A stretch of DNA of 64,000 nucleotides from Streptomyces sp. NBC_00370 (GTDB lineage Bacteria; Actinomycetota; Actinomycetes; Streptomycetales; Streptomycetaceae): the NCBI RefSeq assembly GCF_036084755.1, contig NZ_CP107968.1, forward strand, positions 2,052,501 to 2,116,500, read 5' to 3'. Each line of letters opens with the position of its first letter. Position 1 is the first letter of the stretch. Below the pieces are notes generated by a model that was not told the origin of the DNA, searched no databases, and saw only the letters and a program-made list of their open reading frames with translations. This document shows positions 51,717 to 60,202 of this stretch, in pieces. The position numbers were made by a program, and so were the translations under genes.

Positions 51717-52724
51717 ATGCCTGGCCGCGGTTCAGCCGCCGAGCGGGTCTTCGCCTACGGCGCCACCGCCGGACTCCTGGCCGACCTGCTGTTCGCCGAC
51801 CCACGGCGGGGACACCCCGTCGCCGCCTTCGGCCGCTCCGCAGGCGCCGTCGAGCGCGTCCTGTGGCGCGACCACCGGGGCTGGGGCGCCCTGCACACGG
51901 CGGTGTGTGTCGCGGGCGCCACCGGCGCCGCCGCGCTCGCCGGTCGGCTCGTACGGGACCGGCGCGCCGCGTCCGTCGTCCTGACCGCGGCAGCCACCTG
52001 GTCGGTCGTGGGCGGCACATCGCTGGGCCGGGAGGCGCGCGCCGTCGGAGCAGCGCTGAGCGCCGGGGACACCGAGCGGGCCCGTACGCTGCTCCCCCGG
52101 CTCTGCGGACGTGATCCGCAGGCCCTGGACGAGCGACAGATGGCCCGCGCCGTGGTCGAGTCCGTCGCCGAGAACACCTCCGACGCCGTGGTGGGCGCGC
52201 TCGTGTGGGGCGCGGTCGCCGGGGTGCCGGGACTGGTCGGATTCCGCGCCGTGAACACTCTCGACGCGATGGTCGGCCACAAGTCCGCCGCCTACCGACG
52301 CTTCGGCTGGGCCTCGGCCCGGCTCGACGACGTGGCCGGCTGGCCCGGGGCCCGGCTCACCGCCGCGCTGGCGACCGCCTTCGGTGGCGATCCGCGCGGC
52401 GCCCTGCGGGCGGTACGCGCCGACGCGGCCCGCCATCCGAGCCCCAACGCGGGCCCGGTGGAGGCGGCGTTCGCCGGTGCGCTGGGGGTACGGCTCGGCG
52501 GCACCCTCGCGTACGGCGGCCGGGTCGAGCACCGGCCGGTGCTCAACGGGGCGGCGGGGCGGCCGGTCGAGGTGGCCGACATCGAGCGTGCGGTACGCCT
52601 GTCGCGACGCGTCACCTGGCTCACGCTGGGCGTCTGTGCGGTGGGGCGGTTCGCGGTCGGGGCCGGGTTCGGGGCCGGGTCCAGGTTCCGGTCCGGAGTT
52701 GTTGGTCGGAGGGGGTCGATATGA
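51717..52724 (+). CDS. cobD: Adenosylcobinamide-phosphate synthase, CobD/CbiB
   Basis: The 335-aa membrane protein attaches aminopropanol (or its phosphate) to adenosylcobyric acid. Family segments are LLADLLFADPRRGHPVAAFG, SVAENTSDAVVGALVWGAVA and FRAVNTLDAMVGHKSAAYRR, PSPNAGPVEAAFAGALG. It is directly below the riboswitch. It ends ATGA with cobQ. The C-terminal 30 residues are Gly/Arg-rich and variable. Confidence 0.95.
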   Translation: MPGRGSAAERVFAYGATAGLLADLLFADPRRGHPVAAFGRSAGAVERVLWRDHRGWGALHTAVCVAGATGAAALAGRLVRDRRAASVVLTAAATWSVVGGTSLGREARAVGAALSAGDTERARTLLPRLCGRDPQALDERQMARAVVESVAENTSDAVVGALVWGAVAGVPGLVGFRAVNTLDAMVGHKSAAYRRFGWASARLDDVAGWPGARLTAALATAFGGDPRGALRAVRADAARHPSPNAGPVEAAFAGALGVRLGGTLAYGGRVEHRPVLNGAAGRPVEVADIERAVRLSRRVTWLTLGVCAVGRFAVGAGFGAGSRFRSGVVGRRGSI

Positions 52725-54253
52725 GGGGCGGCGGACTGCTGGTCGCGGGCACGACGTCCGACGCGGGCAAGAGCGTCGTTACGGCGGGCATCTGCCGGTG
52801 GCTGGTGCGCCAGGGGGTGAAGGTCGCGCCCTTCAAGGGGCAGAACATGTCGCTCAACTCGTTCGTGACGCGCGAGGGCGCGGAGATCGGCCGGGCCCAG
52901 GCCATGCAGGCACAGGCCGCCAGGGTCGAGCCGACGGCGCTGATGAATCCGGTACTGCTCAAGCCGGGCGGCGACCGCAGCAGCCAAGTGATCCTGATGG
53001 GGCGGCCGGTGGGCGAGCTGAGCGCGCGCGGCTACCACGGCGGCCGGCAGGCCGAACTGCTCCAGCCCGTGCTGGACTGCCTCGATGAGCTGCGGAGCAC
53101 GTACGACGCGGTGATCTGCGAAGGCGCCGGCAGTCCCGCCGAGATCAACCTCCGCCGTACCGACATCGTGAACATGGGCATCGCGCGGGCCGCCCAACTG
53201 CCGGTCGTGATCGTCGGGGACATCGACAGGGGCGGGGTCTTCGCCTCCTTCTTCGGCACGACGGCGCTGCTGAGCGAGGCGGACCAGTCGCTGGTCGCCG
53301 GGTATCTGATCAACAAGTTCCGCGGCGACGTGTCGTTGCTCGAACCGGGGCTCGACATGCTGAAGGGGCTGACCGGGCGCGCCACCTACGGGGTGCTGCC
53401 GTGGCGGACCGGGCTCGGCATCGACGAGGAGGACGGGCTGCGGGTGTCGCAGCACGGCACCGTACGCGAGTCGCGCGTCGCGCCGCCGTACGGCGAGGAC
53501 GTGCTGCGGGTGGCGGTGTGCGCGGTGCCGCTGATGTCCAACTTCACCGATGTGGACGCACTGGCGGCCGAACCGGGTGTGGTGGTGCGGTTCGTCGACC
53601 GGCCCGAGGAACTGGCCGACGCCGACCTGGTGGTGGTGCCCGGCACGCGCGGCACGGTGAAGGCGCTCGGCTGGCTGCGGGAGCGCGGCCTGGCCGACGC
53701 GATAGCCCGGCGGGCGGCGGACGGCAGGCCGGTGCTGGGGATCTGCGGCGGGTACCAGATGCTCGGCGAACGGGTCGAGGACGACGTCGAGTCGCGGGCC
53801 GGCGTGGTGCCGGGGCTCGGACTGCTGCCGGTGCGGGTGCGGTTCGCCGTGGCGAAGACGCTGGCCCGGCCGGTGGGTCACGCGCTGGGCGAGGCCGTCG
53901 AGGGGTACGAGATCCATCACGGCGTGGCGGACGTGCGGGGCGGCGAGCCGTTCGTGGTCGACGGGGAGGGGCGGGCGCTGGACGGCTGCCGGGTGGGTGC
54001 GGTGCGGGGCACGCACTGGCACGGGGCGCTGGAGAGCGACGCGTTCCGGCGGCGGTTCCTCACGGAGGTGGCGCGGGAGGCGGGGCGGCGGTTCGTGCCG
54101 GCGCCCGACACGAGTTTCGGGGAGCTGCGGGAGGCGCAGCTGGACCTGCTGGGTGATCTGGTCGAGGAGCACGCCGATACGGCCGCGCTGATGCGGCTGA
54201 TCGAGGACGGGGCGCCGACGGGGCTGCCGTTCGTTCCGCCGGGTGCGCCGTGA
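52721..54253 (+). CDS. cobQ: Adenosylcobyric acid synthase (glutamine-hydrolysing)
   Basis: The 510-aa enzyme amidates four side chains of adenosylcobyrinic acid a,c-diamide. An N-terminal P-loop-like part (VAGTTSDAGKSVVTAGICRW, FKGQNMSLNSFVT) is followed by the C-terminal class I glutamine amidotransferase with Cys in LGICGGYQMLG and the His/Glu region GTHWHGALES. Its start overlaps the cobD stop. After it comes a 544-bp gap where cobN is expected. Confidence 0.96.
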   Translation: MRGGGLLVAGTTSDAGKSVVTAGICRWLVRQGVKVAPFKGQNMSLNSFVTREGAEIGRAQAMQAQAARVEPTALMNPVLLKPGGDRSSQVILMGRPVGELSARGYHGGRQAELLQPVLDCLDELRSTYDAVICEGAGSPAEINLRRTDIVNMGIARAAQLPVVIVGDIDRGGVFASFFGTTALLSEADQSLVAGYLINKFRGDVSLLEPGLDMLKGLTGRATYGVLPWRTGLGIDEEDGLRVSQHGTVRESRVAPPYGEDVLRVAVCAVPLMSNFTDVDALAAEPGVVVRFVDRPEELADADLVVVPGTRGTVKALGWLRERGLADAIARRAADGRPVLGICGGYQMLGERVEDDVESRAGVVPGLGLLPVRVRFAVAKTLARPVGHALGEAVEGYEIHHGVADVRGGEPFVVDGEGRALDGCRVGAVRGTHWHGALESDAFRRRFLTEVAREAGRRFVPAPDTSFGELREAQLDLLGDLVEEHADTAALMRLIEDGAPTGLPFVPPGAP

Positions 54254-54622
54254 CGGCCGTGCGGCGGGGTGTCGCCGTCCTGCGCGGTGTCGCCGTCCGG
54301 CGCGGTTCGGTTGGCGGTTGTGGTTGCGGTGGTTGCCGGGTGCCGTTCCGGGGTCGTGTCCTGCGCTGCATGATTTACGGCGCGTACTCCCGAGACGCGG
54401 AGCCACCGCCGAGATGCGCCACAAATCACGCTCTACGCTCCGGACACCACCCCTGCACGACCCCCTTCACCCCGACCGTCCGGGACACGTGTGCCGGACC
54501 ACCGAGGGCAGTTGGCCGGGCGTTCGCGCCAGGGACGTGTCCCCCGGACCGCAGGGCACCGCTCACCCGCGCTGACGCGGGCGGTTGGGTGGACCCGCCC
54601 ACGGGAGGGGGCCGGGGCCGGA

Positions 54623-54687
54623 GGAGGGGGGTGTCCGGACGTAAAGCGAAGGAGCTCATGCGACAAGCAGTCCGGACACCCCCCTCC
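54623..54687 (+). repeat. 18-bp perfect inverted repeat with RBS and ATG in its loop
   Basis: GGAGGGGGGTGTCCGGAC (54623-54640) and its exact complement at 54670-54687 flank a 29-nt loop. The loop contains AAGGAG (54649-54654) and an ATG (54658). Each arm also holds the palindrome GTCCGGAC. The rest of the 544-bp gap (54254-54797) holds small GC hairpins (54566-54581) and a short direct repeat near 54262-54302. Confidence 0.8.
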
Positions 54688-54801
54688 GCAGGACCCGGAA
54701 CCCGGCACACGTACCGACAACCGCAACCACCGAACCCGGCCGCCCCCGCCGGACGGCGACACCGCAGCCAAGATCCGTCAGCACGGAGGAGTCATACATG
54801 A
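54658..54801 (+). CDS. Leader-like small ORF before the chelatase gene
   Basis: The 47-codon ORF (MRQAVRTPPSAGPGTRHTYR and onwards, rich in Arg, Pro and His) starts in the loop of the inverted repeat with AAGGAG 3 nt upstream. It ends with ATGA overlapping the chelatase start, so its translation would be coupled to that gene. The same frame is open back to the cobQ stop (54250, as GTGA), but the composition there is not gene-like. It may be a leader peptide or not translated at all. Confidence 0.35.
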   Translation: MRQAVRTPPSAGPGTRHTYRQPQPPNPAAPAGRRHRSQDPSARRSHT

Positions 54802-56771
54802 GCACACCCTTTCCGTTCACCGCCGTCGTGGGGATGGACGATCTGCGGCTCGCGCTGCTGCTCAACGCGGTGAGTCCCGCCGTGGGCGGTGTGCTGGTGC
54901 GTGGCGAGAAGGGCACCGCCAAGTCCACCGCCGTGCGGGCGCTTTCGGCGCTGCTGCCGGAGGTGTCCGTCGTTCCGGGGTGCCGGTTCAGCTGTGATCC
55001 CGCTTCGCCCGATCCCGCGTGCCCCGACGGGCCGCACGCGGTGGTCGACGGGGTGGACAGGCCCGCCCGGGTGGTCGAGCTGCCCGTCGGTGCCTCGGAG
55101 GACCGGCTGGTGGGGGCACTGGACATCGAGCGCGCCCTCTCCGAGGGGGTGAAGGCGTTCGAGCCCGGTCTGCTGGCCGACGCGCACCGCGGGGTGCTGT
55201 ACGTGGACGAAGTCAACCTGCTGCACGACCACTTGGTCGACCTGCTGCTGGACGCGGCTGCCATGGGCGCCTCGTACGTGGAGCGCGAGGGCGTCTCCGT
55301 ACGGCATGCGGCGCGCTTTTTGCTGGTCGGGACGATGAACCCCGAAGAGGGCGAGCTGCGGCCGCAGTTGCTCGACCGGTTCGGGCTGACGGTGGAGGTG
55401 TCGGCCTCGCGTGATCCGGAGCTCCGGGTCGAGGTCGTGCGGCGGCGGCTCGCCTACGACGACGACCCGGCCGGGTTCGGCGCCCGGTGGGCCGACGAGG
55501 AGAACACGCTGCGCGAGCGGATCGTGACCGCGCGGGCCCTGCTGCCCGAAGTGCGGCTCGGGGACGCGGCGTTGCTGCAGATCGCCGCCACGTGCGCCGC
55601 GTTCGAGGTGGACGGGATGCGCGCGGACATCGTGATGGCGCGGACGGCGACGGCGCTGGCGGCCTGGGCCGGGCGTACGGATGTGCTCGCCGAGGACGTC
55701 CGGCAGGCGGCGCTGCTCGCCCTGCCGCACCGGCGGCGGCGTAATCCCTTTGACGCGCCGGGACTTGACGAGGACAAGCTGGACGACACGCTGGAGGAGT
55801 TCAAGGGCGACGACGATCCCGACCCTGGTCCGGATGGTCCTGGTGGCGGTGTTCCGCCTCAGGACGGGCCTGAGGAGGGGGGCGAAGCCTCCTCCGAGGA
55901 GGGCGAAGGGCAGTCGTCCGCTGCCGGTGGTGGCGGGCAGCAGGCGCCCGTCGGTGCCGCCGAGCCGTTCCGTACGAAGATGCTGAGCGTCCCCGGGCTC
56001 GGTGAGGGCGCCGCGGGGCGGCGGTCCCGTGCCCGTACCGAGCACGGCAGGACGACGGGTTCCCGTCGGCCGCGGGGGGCGCTGACCAAGCTGCATCTGG
56101 CGGCGACGGTGCAGGCCGCCGCGCCGCATCAGCTGGCGCGTGGCCGCAGCGGTCCCGGGCTTGTGGTGCGCAGGGACGATCTGCGGCAGGCGACCAGGGA
56201 GGGGCGTGAGGGGAACCTCGTGCTGTTCGTGGTCGACGCCTCGGGCTCGATGGCGGCGCGGCGGCGGATGAGCGCCGTGAAGGGCGCTGTGCTCTCGCTG
56301 CTGCTCGACGCCTACCAGCGGCGCGACAAGGTGGGTCTGGTGACCTTCCGCGGTACGGAGGCGACAGTGGCGCTGCCGCCCACGTCGTCGGTGGACGCGG
56401 CGGCGGCCCGTCTTGAATCGCTGCCGACCGGTGGGCGTACCCCGCTCGCCGCCGGGCTGCTGAGCGCCCACGACGTGCTGCGGGTCGAGCGGATGCGGGA
56501 TCCCGCGCGCCGGCCGCTGCTGGTCGTCGTGACGGACGGCAGGGCGACGGGCGGCCCCGATCCGGTGGCGCTCGGCGGGCGTGCGGCGCGGCTGCACGCG
56601 GCGGAGGGTACGGCTTCGGTGGTGGTGGACTGCGAGTCGGGGCCGGTACGGCTGGGGCTCGCTGGGCAGTTGGCCGCCGATCTGGGCGGCACCGCCGTCA
56701 CGCTCGACGAGCTGCGCGCCGACAGCATCGCCGGGCTGGTCAGGGACGTACAGCAGGGGAGGGCCGCTTAA
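54798..56771 (+). CDS. Mg/Co-chelatase subunit (ChlI-ChlD fusion with VWA domain)
   Basis: The 657-aa protein has an AAA+ ATPase (about 1-320; Walker A LVRGEKGTAKSTAVRAL, Walker B GVLYVDEVNLLHDHL, TMNPEEGELRPQLLDRF), an acidic Gly/Pro-rich linker (about 330-405), and a VWA domain with the MIDAS motif FVVDASGSMAARRRM. It supplies the ATPase part of cobalt insertion for a CobN-type large subunit, though no cobN lies here. GGAGGAG precedes the ATG. It is followed directly by cobO. Confidence 0.93.
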   Translation: MSTPFPFTAVVGMDDLRLALLLNAVSPAVGGVLVRGEKGTAKSTAVRALSALLPEVSVVPGCRFSCDPASPDPACPDGPHAVVDGVDRPARVVELPVGASEDRLVGALDIERALSEGVKAFEPGLLADAHRGVLYVDEVNLLHDHLVDLLLDAAAMGASYVEREGVSVRHAARFLLVGTMNPEEGELRPQLLDRFGLTVEVSASRDPELRVEVVRRRLAYDDDPAGFGARWADEENTLRERIVTARALLPEVRLGDAALLQIAATCAAFEVDGMRADIVMARTATALAAWAGRTDVLAEDVRQAALLALPHRRRRNPFDAPGLDEDKLDDTLEEFKGDDDPDPGPDGPGGGVPPQDGPEEGGEASSEEGEGQSSAAGGGGQQAPVGAAEPFRTKMLSVPGLGEGAAGRRSRARTEHGRTTGSRRPRGALTKLHLAATVQAAAPHQLARGRSGPGLVVRRDDLRQATREGREGNLVLFVVDASGSMAARRRMSAVKGAVLSLLLDAYQRRDKVGLVTFRGTEATVALPPTSSVDAAAARLESLPTGGRTPLAAGLLSAHDVLRVERMRDPARRPLLVVVTDGRATGGPDPVALGGRAARLHAAEGTASVVVDCESGPVRLGLAGQLAADLGGTAVTLDELRADSIAGLVRDVQQGRAA

Positions 56772-57371
56772 ATGCCGCAGGGACAGCCGGAGTCGGTGCC
56801 GAACGATGGTCTGACGACCCGTCAGCGCCGTAACCGTCCGCTGGTGCTGGTCCATACGGGCACCGGCAAGGGCAAGTCGACCGCCGCTTTCGGGCTCGCG
56901 CTGCGGGCCTGGACGCAGGGGTGGCCGGTCGGGGTCTTCCAGTTCGTGAAGTCGGCGAAGTGGAAGGTCGGTGAGGAGCAGGCGCTGAAGGTGCTGGGGG
57001 CGAGCGGCGAGGGCGGCACGGTCGCCTGGCACAAGATGGGCGAGGGCTGGTCGTGGGTGCAGCGGGACAGCCAGCTGTCCAACGAGGAGGCGGCGCGCGA
57101 GGGTTGGGAGCAGGTCAAGCGTGATCTGGCGGCCGAGACCCACAAGCTTTACGTCCTGGACGAGTTCGCCTACCCGCTGCACTGGGGGTGGGTCGACACC
57201 GCTGAGGTGATCGAGGTGCTGCGGGACCGTCCCGGTACCCAGCACGTGGTGATCACCGGACGCAACGCACCTCAGGAGCTGATGGACTTCGCCGATCTGG
57301 TCACGGAGATGACGAAGGTCAAGCACCCGATGGACGCGGGTCAGAAGGGCCAGCGGGGCATCGAGTGGTGA
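56772..57371 (+). CDS. cobO: Corrinoid adenosyltransferase (CobO type)
   Basis: The 199-aa P-loop enzyme transfers the adenosyl group of ATP to the cobalt of cob(I)yrinic acid a,c-diamide. Motifs are the P-loop LVHTGTGKGKSTAAFGLALR, VLDEFAYPLHWGWV and ITGRNAPQELMDFADLVTEM. Its ATG follows the chelatase TAA with no gap, and its stop overlaps the cobB start, so the three genes are one transcription and translation unit. Confidence 0.96.
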   Translation: MPQGQPESVPNDGLTTRQRRNRPLVLVHTGTGKGKSTAAFGLALRAWTQGWPVGVFQFVKSAKWKVGEEQALKVLGASGEGGTVAWHKMGEGWSWVQRDSQLSNEEAAREGWEQVKRDLAAETHKLYVLDEFAYPLHWGWVDTAEVIEVLRDRPGTQHVVITGRNAPQELMDFADLVTEMTKVKHPMDAGQKGQRGIEW

Positions 57372-58723
57372 TCCCCCGGCTGGTGATCGCGGCGCCGTCG
57401 TCGGGGAGCGGCAAGACGACCGTGGCGACGGGTCTGATGGCCGCTTTCTCGGAGCGCGGTCTGGCCGTCTCGCCGCACAAGGTCGGGCCCGACTACATCG
57501 ATCCCGGCTATCACACACTGGCCGTGTCGGGCGCCGCGGGCGGCAGGCCCGGCCGTAACCTCGACTCCTTCATGTGCGGTACGGGGCTGATCGGGCCGCT
57601 GTTCGCGCACGGCGCGCGGGGGTGTGACCTCGCGGTCGTCGAAGGCGTCATGGGGCTGTACGACGGCGCTTCGGACCAGGGCGAACTGGCCTCGACGGCG
57701 CAGGTGTCGAAGCTGCTGCGGGCGCCGGTGGTGCTGGTCGTGGACGCGTCGTCGCAGTCGCGTTCCGTCGCGGCGCTGGTGCACGGCTTCGCCTCCTGGG
57801 ACCCGGAGGTGCGGATCGGCGGGGTGATCCTCAACAAGGTCGCTTCCGACCGGCACGAGCGGCTGCTGCGCGACGCGCTGGACGGTTCCGGGGTGCCGGT
57901 GCTCGGGGTGCTGCGCCGGACGGACCAGGTGGGCACGCCGTCGCGGCATCTGGGGCTCGTACCGGTCGCGGAGCGGCACGCGGACGCGCTGGAGGCGACG
58001 CGGGCGCTGGCCGACCGGGTCAGGGCGGGGTGCGATCTGGACGCGCTGCTGGCGCTGGCCCGTAGCGCTCCCCCGCTGGACACGGCCGTCTGGTCGCCCG
58101 AGACGGAGCCGGTGGGCGGGCCGAGGCCCGTGGTCGCCGTCGCCGGCGGGGCCGCGTTCACCTTCTCGTACGCCGAGCACACGGAGCTGCTGACGGCGGC
58201 GGGCGCCGATGTCGTCCCGTTCGACCCGCTCCATGACGAGGCGCTGCCGGAGGGGACGCGCGGGCTGGTGATCGGCGGCGGGTTCCCCGAGGTGTACGCG
58301 CCTGAGCTGTCCGCCAACGAGCCGCTGCGCAAGGCCGTCGCCGAGCTGGCCTACAGCGGCGCGCCGGTGGCCGCCGAGTGTGCCGGGCTGCTGTATCTGG
58401 CGCGTTCCCTGGACGACAGGCCGATGTGCGGGGTGCTGGCGGCGGACGGCCGGATGTCGGGGCGGCTGACGCTCGGCTACCGGGAGGCGGTCGCGGTCGG
58501 TGACAGCGCGCTGGCCGTCGCGGGGACGCGGGTGCGCGGGCACGAGTTCCACCGGACGGTGCTGGATCCGGCGGCGGGCGCGGCGCCTGCCTGGGGTGTG
58601 GTGCGCCCGGAGCGGCGGGTCGAGGGGTTCGTCACGGGCGGGGTGCACGCCAGCTATCTGCACACGCACTGGGCGGCGACGCCGGAGATGGCACGGCGGT
58701 TCGTCGCCGGATGCGCGCGGTGA
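57368..58723 (+). CDS. cobB: Cobyrinic acid a,c-diamide synthase
   Basis: The 451-aa glutamine-dependent enzyme amidates carboxylates a and c of (hydrogeno)cobyrinic acid. It has the N-terminal P-loop IAAPSSGSGKTTVATGLMAA and HKVGPDYIDPGYH, and the C-terminal amidotransferase with nucleophile Cys in PVAAECAGLLYLAR and GGVHASYLHTHWA. Two in-frame GTG codons (57365, 57368) are possible; the second overlaps the cobO stop as GTGA. It converges on the ZIP gene with 5 bp between stops. Confidence 0.96.
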   Translation: MIPRLVIAAPSSGSGKTTVATGLMAAFSERGLAVSPHKVGPDYIDPGYHTLAVSGAAGGRPGRNLDSFMCGTGLIGPLFAHGARGCDLAVVEGVMGLYDGASDQGELASTAQVSKLLRAPVVLVVDASSQSRSVAALVHGFASWDPEVRIGGVILNKVASDRHERLLRDALDGSGVPVLGVLRRTDQVGTPSRHLGLVPVAERHADALEATRALADRVRAGCDLDALLALARSAPPLDTAVWSPETEPVGGPRPVVAVAGGAAFTFSYAEHTELLTAAGADVVPFDPLHDEALPEGTRGLVIGGGFPEVYAPELSANEPLRKAVAELAYSGAPVAAECAGLLYLARSLDDRPMCGVLAADGRMSGRLTLGYREAVAVGDSALAVAGTRVRGHEFHRTVLDPAAGAAPAWGVVRPERRVEGFVTGGVHASYLHTHWAATPEMARRFVAGCAR

Positions 58724-58728
58724 GACCG

Positions 58729-59484
58729 TCAGCCGGCGAGCCCGACGACCAGCCAGATGAAGCCCACACCGAGGACCGTGAAGAGCAGGGTGGAGCGGGC
58801 GGGGTGCTCGTGGTGGGCCTCGGGCAGGATCTCGGCGGCGGCCAGGTAGAGCAGGGCGCCGCCGAAGAAGCCGAGATAGCTGCCCAGCGCCTCCTCGGGG
58901 AGCGTGAACAGCAGGGTGGAGGCCGCGCCGACCACGGGCGCCACGGCGTCGGCGACGAGCATCGTGAGCGCTTTGCGGCGGTCGTTCCCGTACAGGCTGG
59001 TGATCGTGTACGTGTTGAAGCCGTCCGCGAAGTCATGGGCGATGACGGCGAGCGCGACGGACGTGCCGATCGCGCCGTTGACCTGGAAGGCCGCGCCGAG
59101 CGCCACCCCGTCCATCAGGCTGTGGCCCACCATCGCGGCGGCGGCGGTCAGGCCGACCTGCGGCACCCGGGACGCCGGTGCGTGCAGGTCGCGGCCGTCG
59201 TCCTGCGGATCGGCGCCGTGGGAGGTCTGCCGGACGGCGAGCAGCCGTTCCACCAGATGGGCGACGAGGAAGCCGCCGACGAACAGCAGCAGCGCCTGGG
59301 GCACGCCGAAGACGTCGCCGCCCGCCGCCCGTACCGCTTCGGGCAGCAGGTCGAGGCCGACGACGCCGAGCATCAGTCCCCCGGCCAGCCCCAGCACGAG
59401 GTGGCGGCGGTCGGTGACGCGTTGCGCCGTCCAGCCGCCGAACAGCGTCATGAGGAACGCGCCGAGCGCGACGAACACCGCCAT
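58729..59484 (-). CDS. ZIP family divalent metal transporter
   Basis: The 251-aa protein has eight predicted transmembrane helices, with metal-binding motifs MVGHSLMDGVALGAAF and AHDFADGFNTYTI in helices four and five, and a His-containing cytoplasmic loop (about 90-110). ZIP proteins import zinc, iron or other divalent metals. Its location inside the cobalamin genes suggests cobalt uptake, but this is inference. It is transcribed opposite to its neighbours. Confidence 0.9.
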   Translation of the reverse strand: MAVFVALGAFLMTLFGGWTAQRVTDRRHLVLGLAGGLMLGVVGLDLLPEAVRAAGGDVFGVPQALLLFVGGFLVAHLVERLLAVRQTSHGADPQDDGRDLHAPASRVPQVGLTAAAAMVGHSLMDGVALGAAFQVNGAIGTSVALAVIAHDFADGFNTYTITSLYGNDRRKALTMLVADAVAPVVGAASTLLFTLPEEALGSYLGFFGGALLYLAAAEILPEAHHEHPARSTLLFTVLGVGFIWLVVGLAG

Positions 59485-59558
59485 GAGCCCCTGCTTAGTC
59501 GATCAGGGGTGTGCTCCGCACGTCCGGGAAGGGCCCGGGGCCCGGAAAGGGGCTGCTC

Positions 59559-59999
59559 GTGACCAAGGTCACCAACCGTCCCGCGCTGGTCGTCGGGGTC
59601 GGCGCGCGGCGCGGCGCGGCGTGCGACGAGGTGCTGGGGCTGGTCCTGGACACGCTGCGGGACGCGGGCCTGTCCGTACGGGACGTGGTGGAGCTGGCGA
59701 CCGTCGAGGCCAAGGCGGGCGAGCCGGGCCTCGTGGCGGCGGCCGAGCGGCTGGGGGCGCCGCTGCGGGCGTATCCGGCGGAGCTGCTGGCGTCGGTGCG
59801 GGTGCCGGGCGCTTCGGAAGCGGCGCTGGCCGCCGTCGGCACCCCTTCGGTGGCCGAGGCGGCGGCGCTGGCGGGCGGCGGCGAGCTGATCGTGACGAAA
59901 CGCAGATCGCGTCCCGACGGCCGTTCCCCCGCGGTCACGTGCGCGGTGGTTCGCCGACCGCTGAACGGGGTGGACGCCCTGCCCGTGGACAGGATGTGA
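59559..59999 (+). CDS. CobE/CbiG C-terminal domain protein
   Basis: The 146-aa protein starts VTKVTNRPALVVGVGARRGA, typical of the CobE/CbiG C-terminal family, and has EVLGLVLDTLRDAGLSVRDV and ATVEAKAGEPGLVAAAERLG. Such proteins take part in ring contraction or side-chain steps of the corrin pathway, often as fusions; here it stands alone. GGAAAGGGG precedes the GTG. Confidence 0.88.
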   Translation: MTKVTNRPALVVGVGARRGAACDEVLGLVLDTLRDAGLSVRDVVELATVEAKAGEPGLVAAAERLGAPLRAYPAELLASVRVPGASEAALAAVGTPSVAEAAALAGGGELIVTKRRSRPDGRSPAVTCAVVRRPLNGVDALPVDRM

Positions 60000-60025
60000 G
60001 GAGGGACGGTAAACAGCTCGGAACT

Positions 60026-60043
60026 GGGGAGTCCGCACTCCCC
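60026..60043 (+). promoter_or_regulatory. Small hairpin after the CobE-like gene
   Basis: GGGGAGT (60026-60032) pairs with ACTCCCC (60037-60043) around CCGC, 27 bp after the stop. It may be a terminator or part of the leader of the next ORFs. Confidence 0.5.
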
Positions 60044-60103
60044 GGAGCGCAACATGATCATGGTGCCGCCCGCATGTGCCGGTGGCATTTCGGAGGGAGC
60101 ACA

Positions 60104-60202
60104 GTGACCCGCGTCCACCCCCACAGCGTCGCGATCAGCAGGCCCGTCGAGCGGGCGGCCATATCCGGCGAACAGCGCGGCAGCCATGCACACACCCACT
60201 GA
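60104..60202 (+). CDS. His-containing small ORF coupled to cobC
   Basis: The 32-codon ORF has a strong GGAGGGAG site 4-11 nt before its GTG and encodes a peptide starting MTRVHPHSVAISRPVE and ending HAHTH. It overlaps the cobC start by 17 nt, and the cobC ATG itself has no good site, so cobC translation probably depends on this ORF. Whether the peptide itself works (metal binding, or attenuation through His codons) is unknown. Confidence 0.5.
   Translation: MTRVHPHSVAISRPVERAAISGEQRGSHAHTH

Noticed and set aside
59560..60202. Second cobalamin riboswitch before cobC
   Set aside because: No core motif (CCGGTGnGA...GCCACTG) is present between 60000 and 60103.
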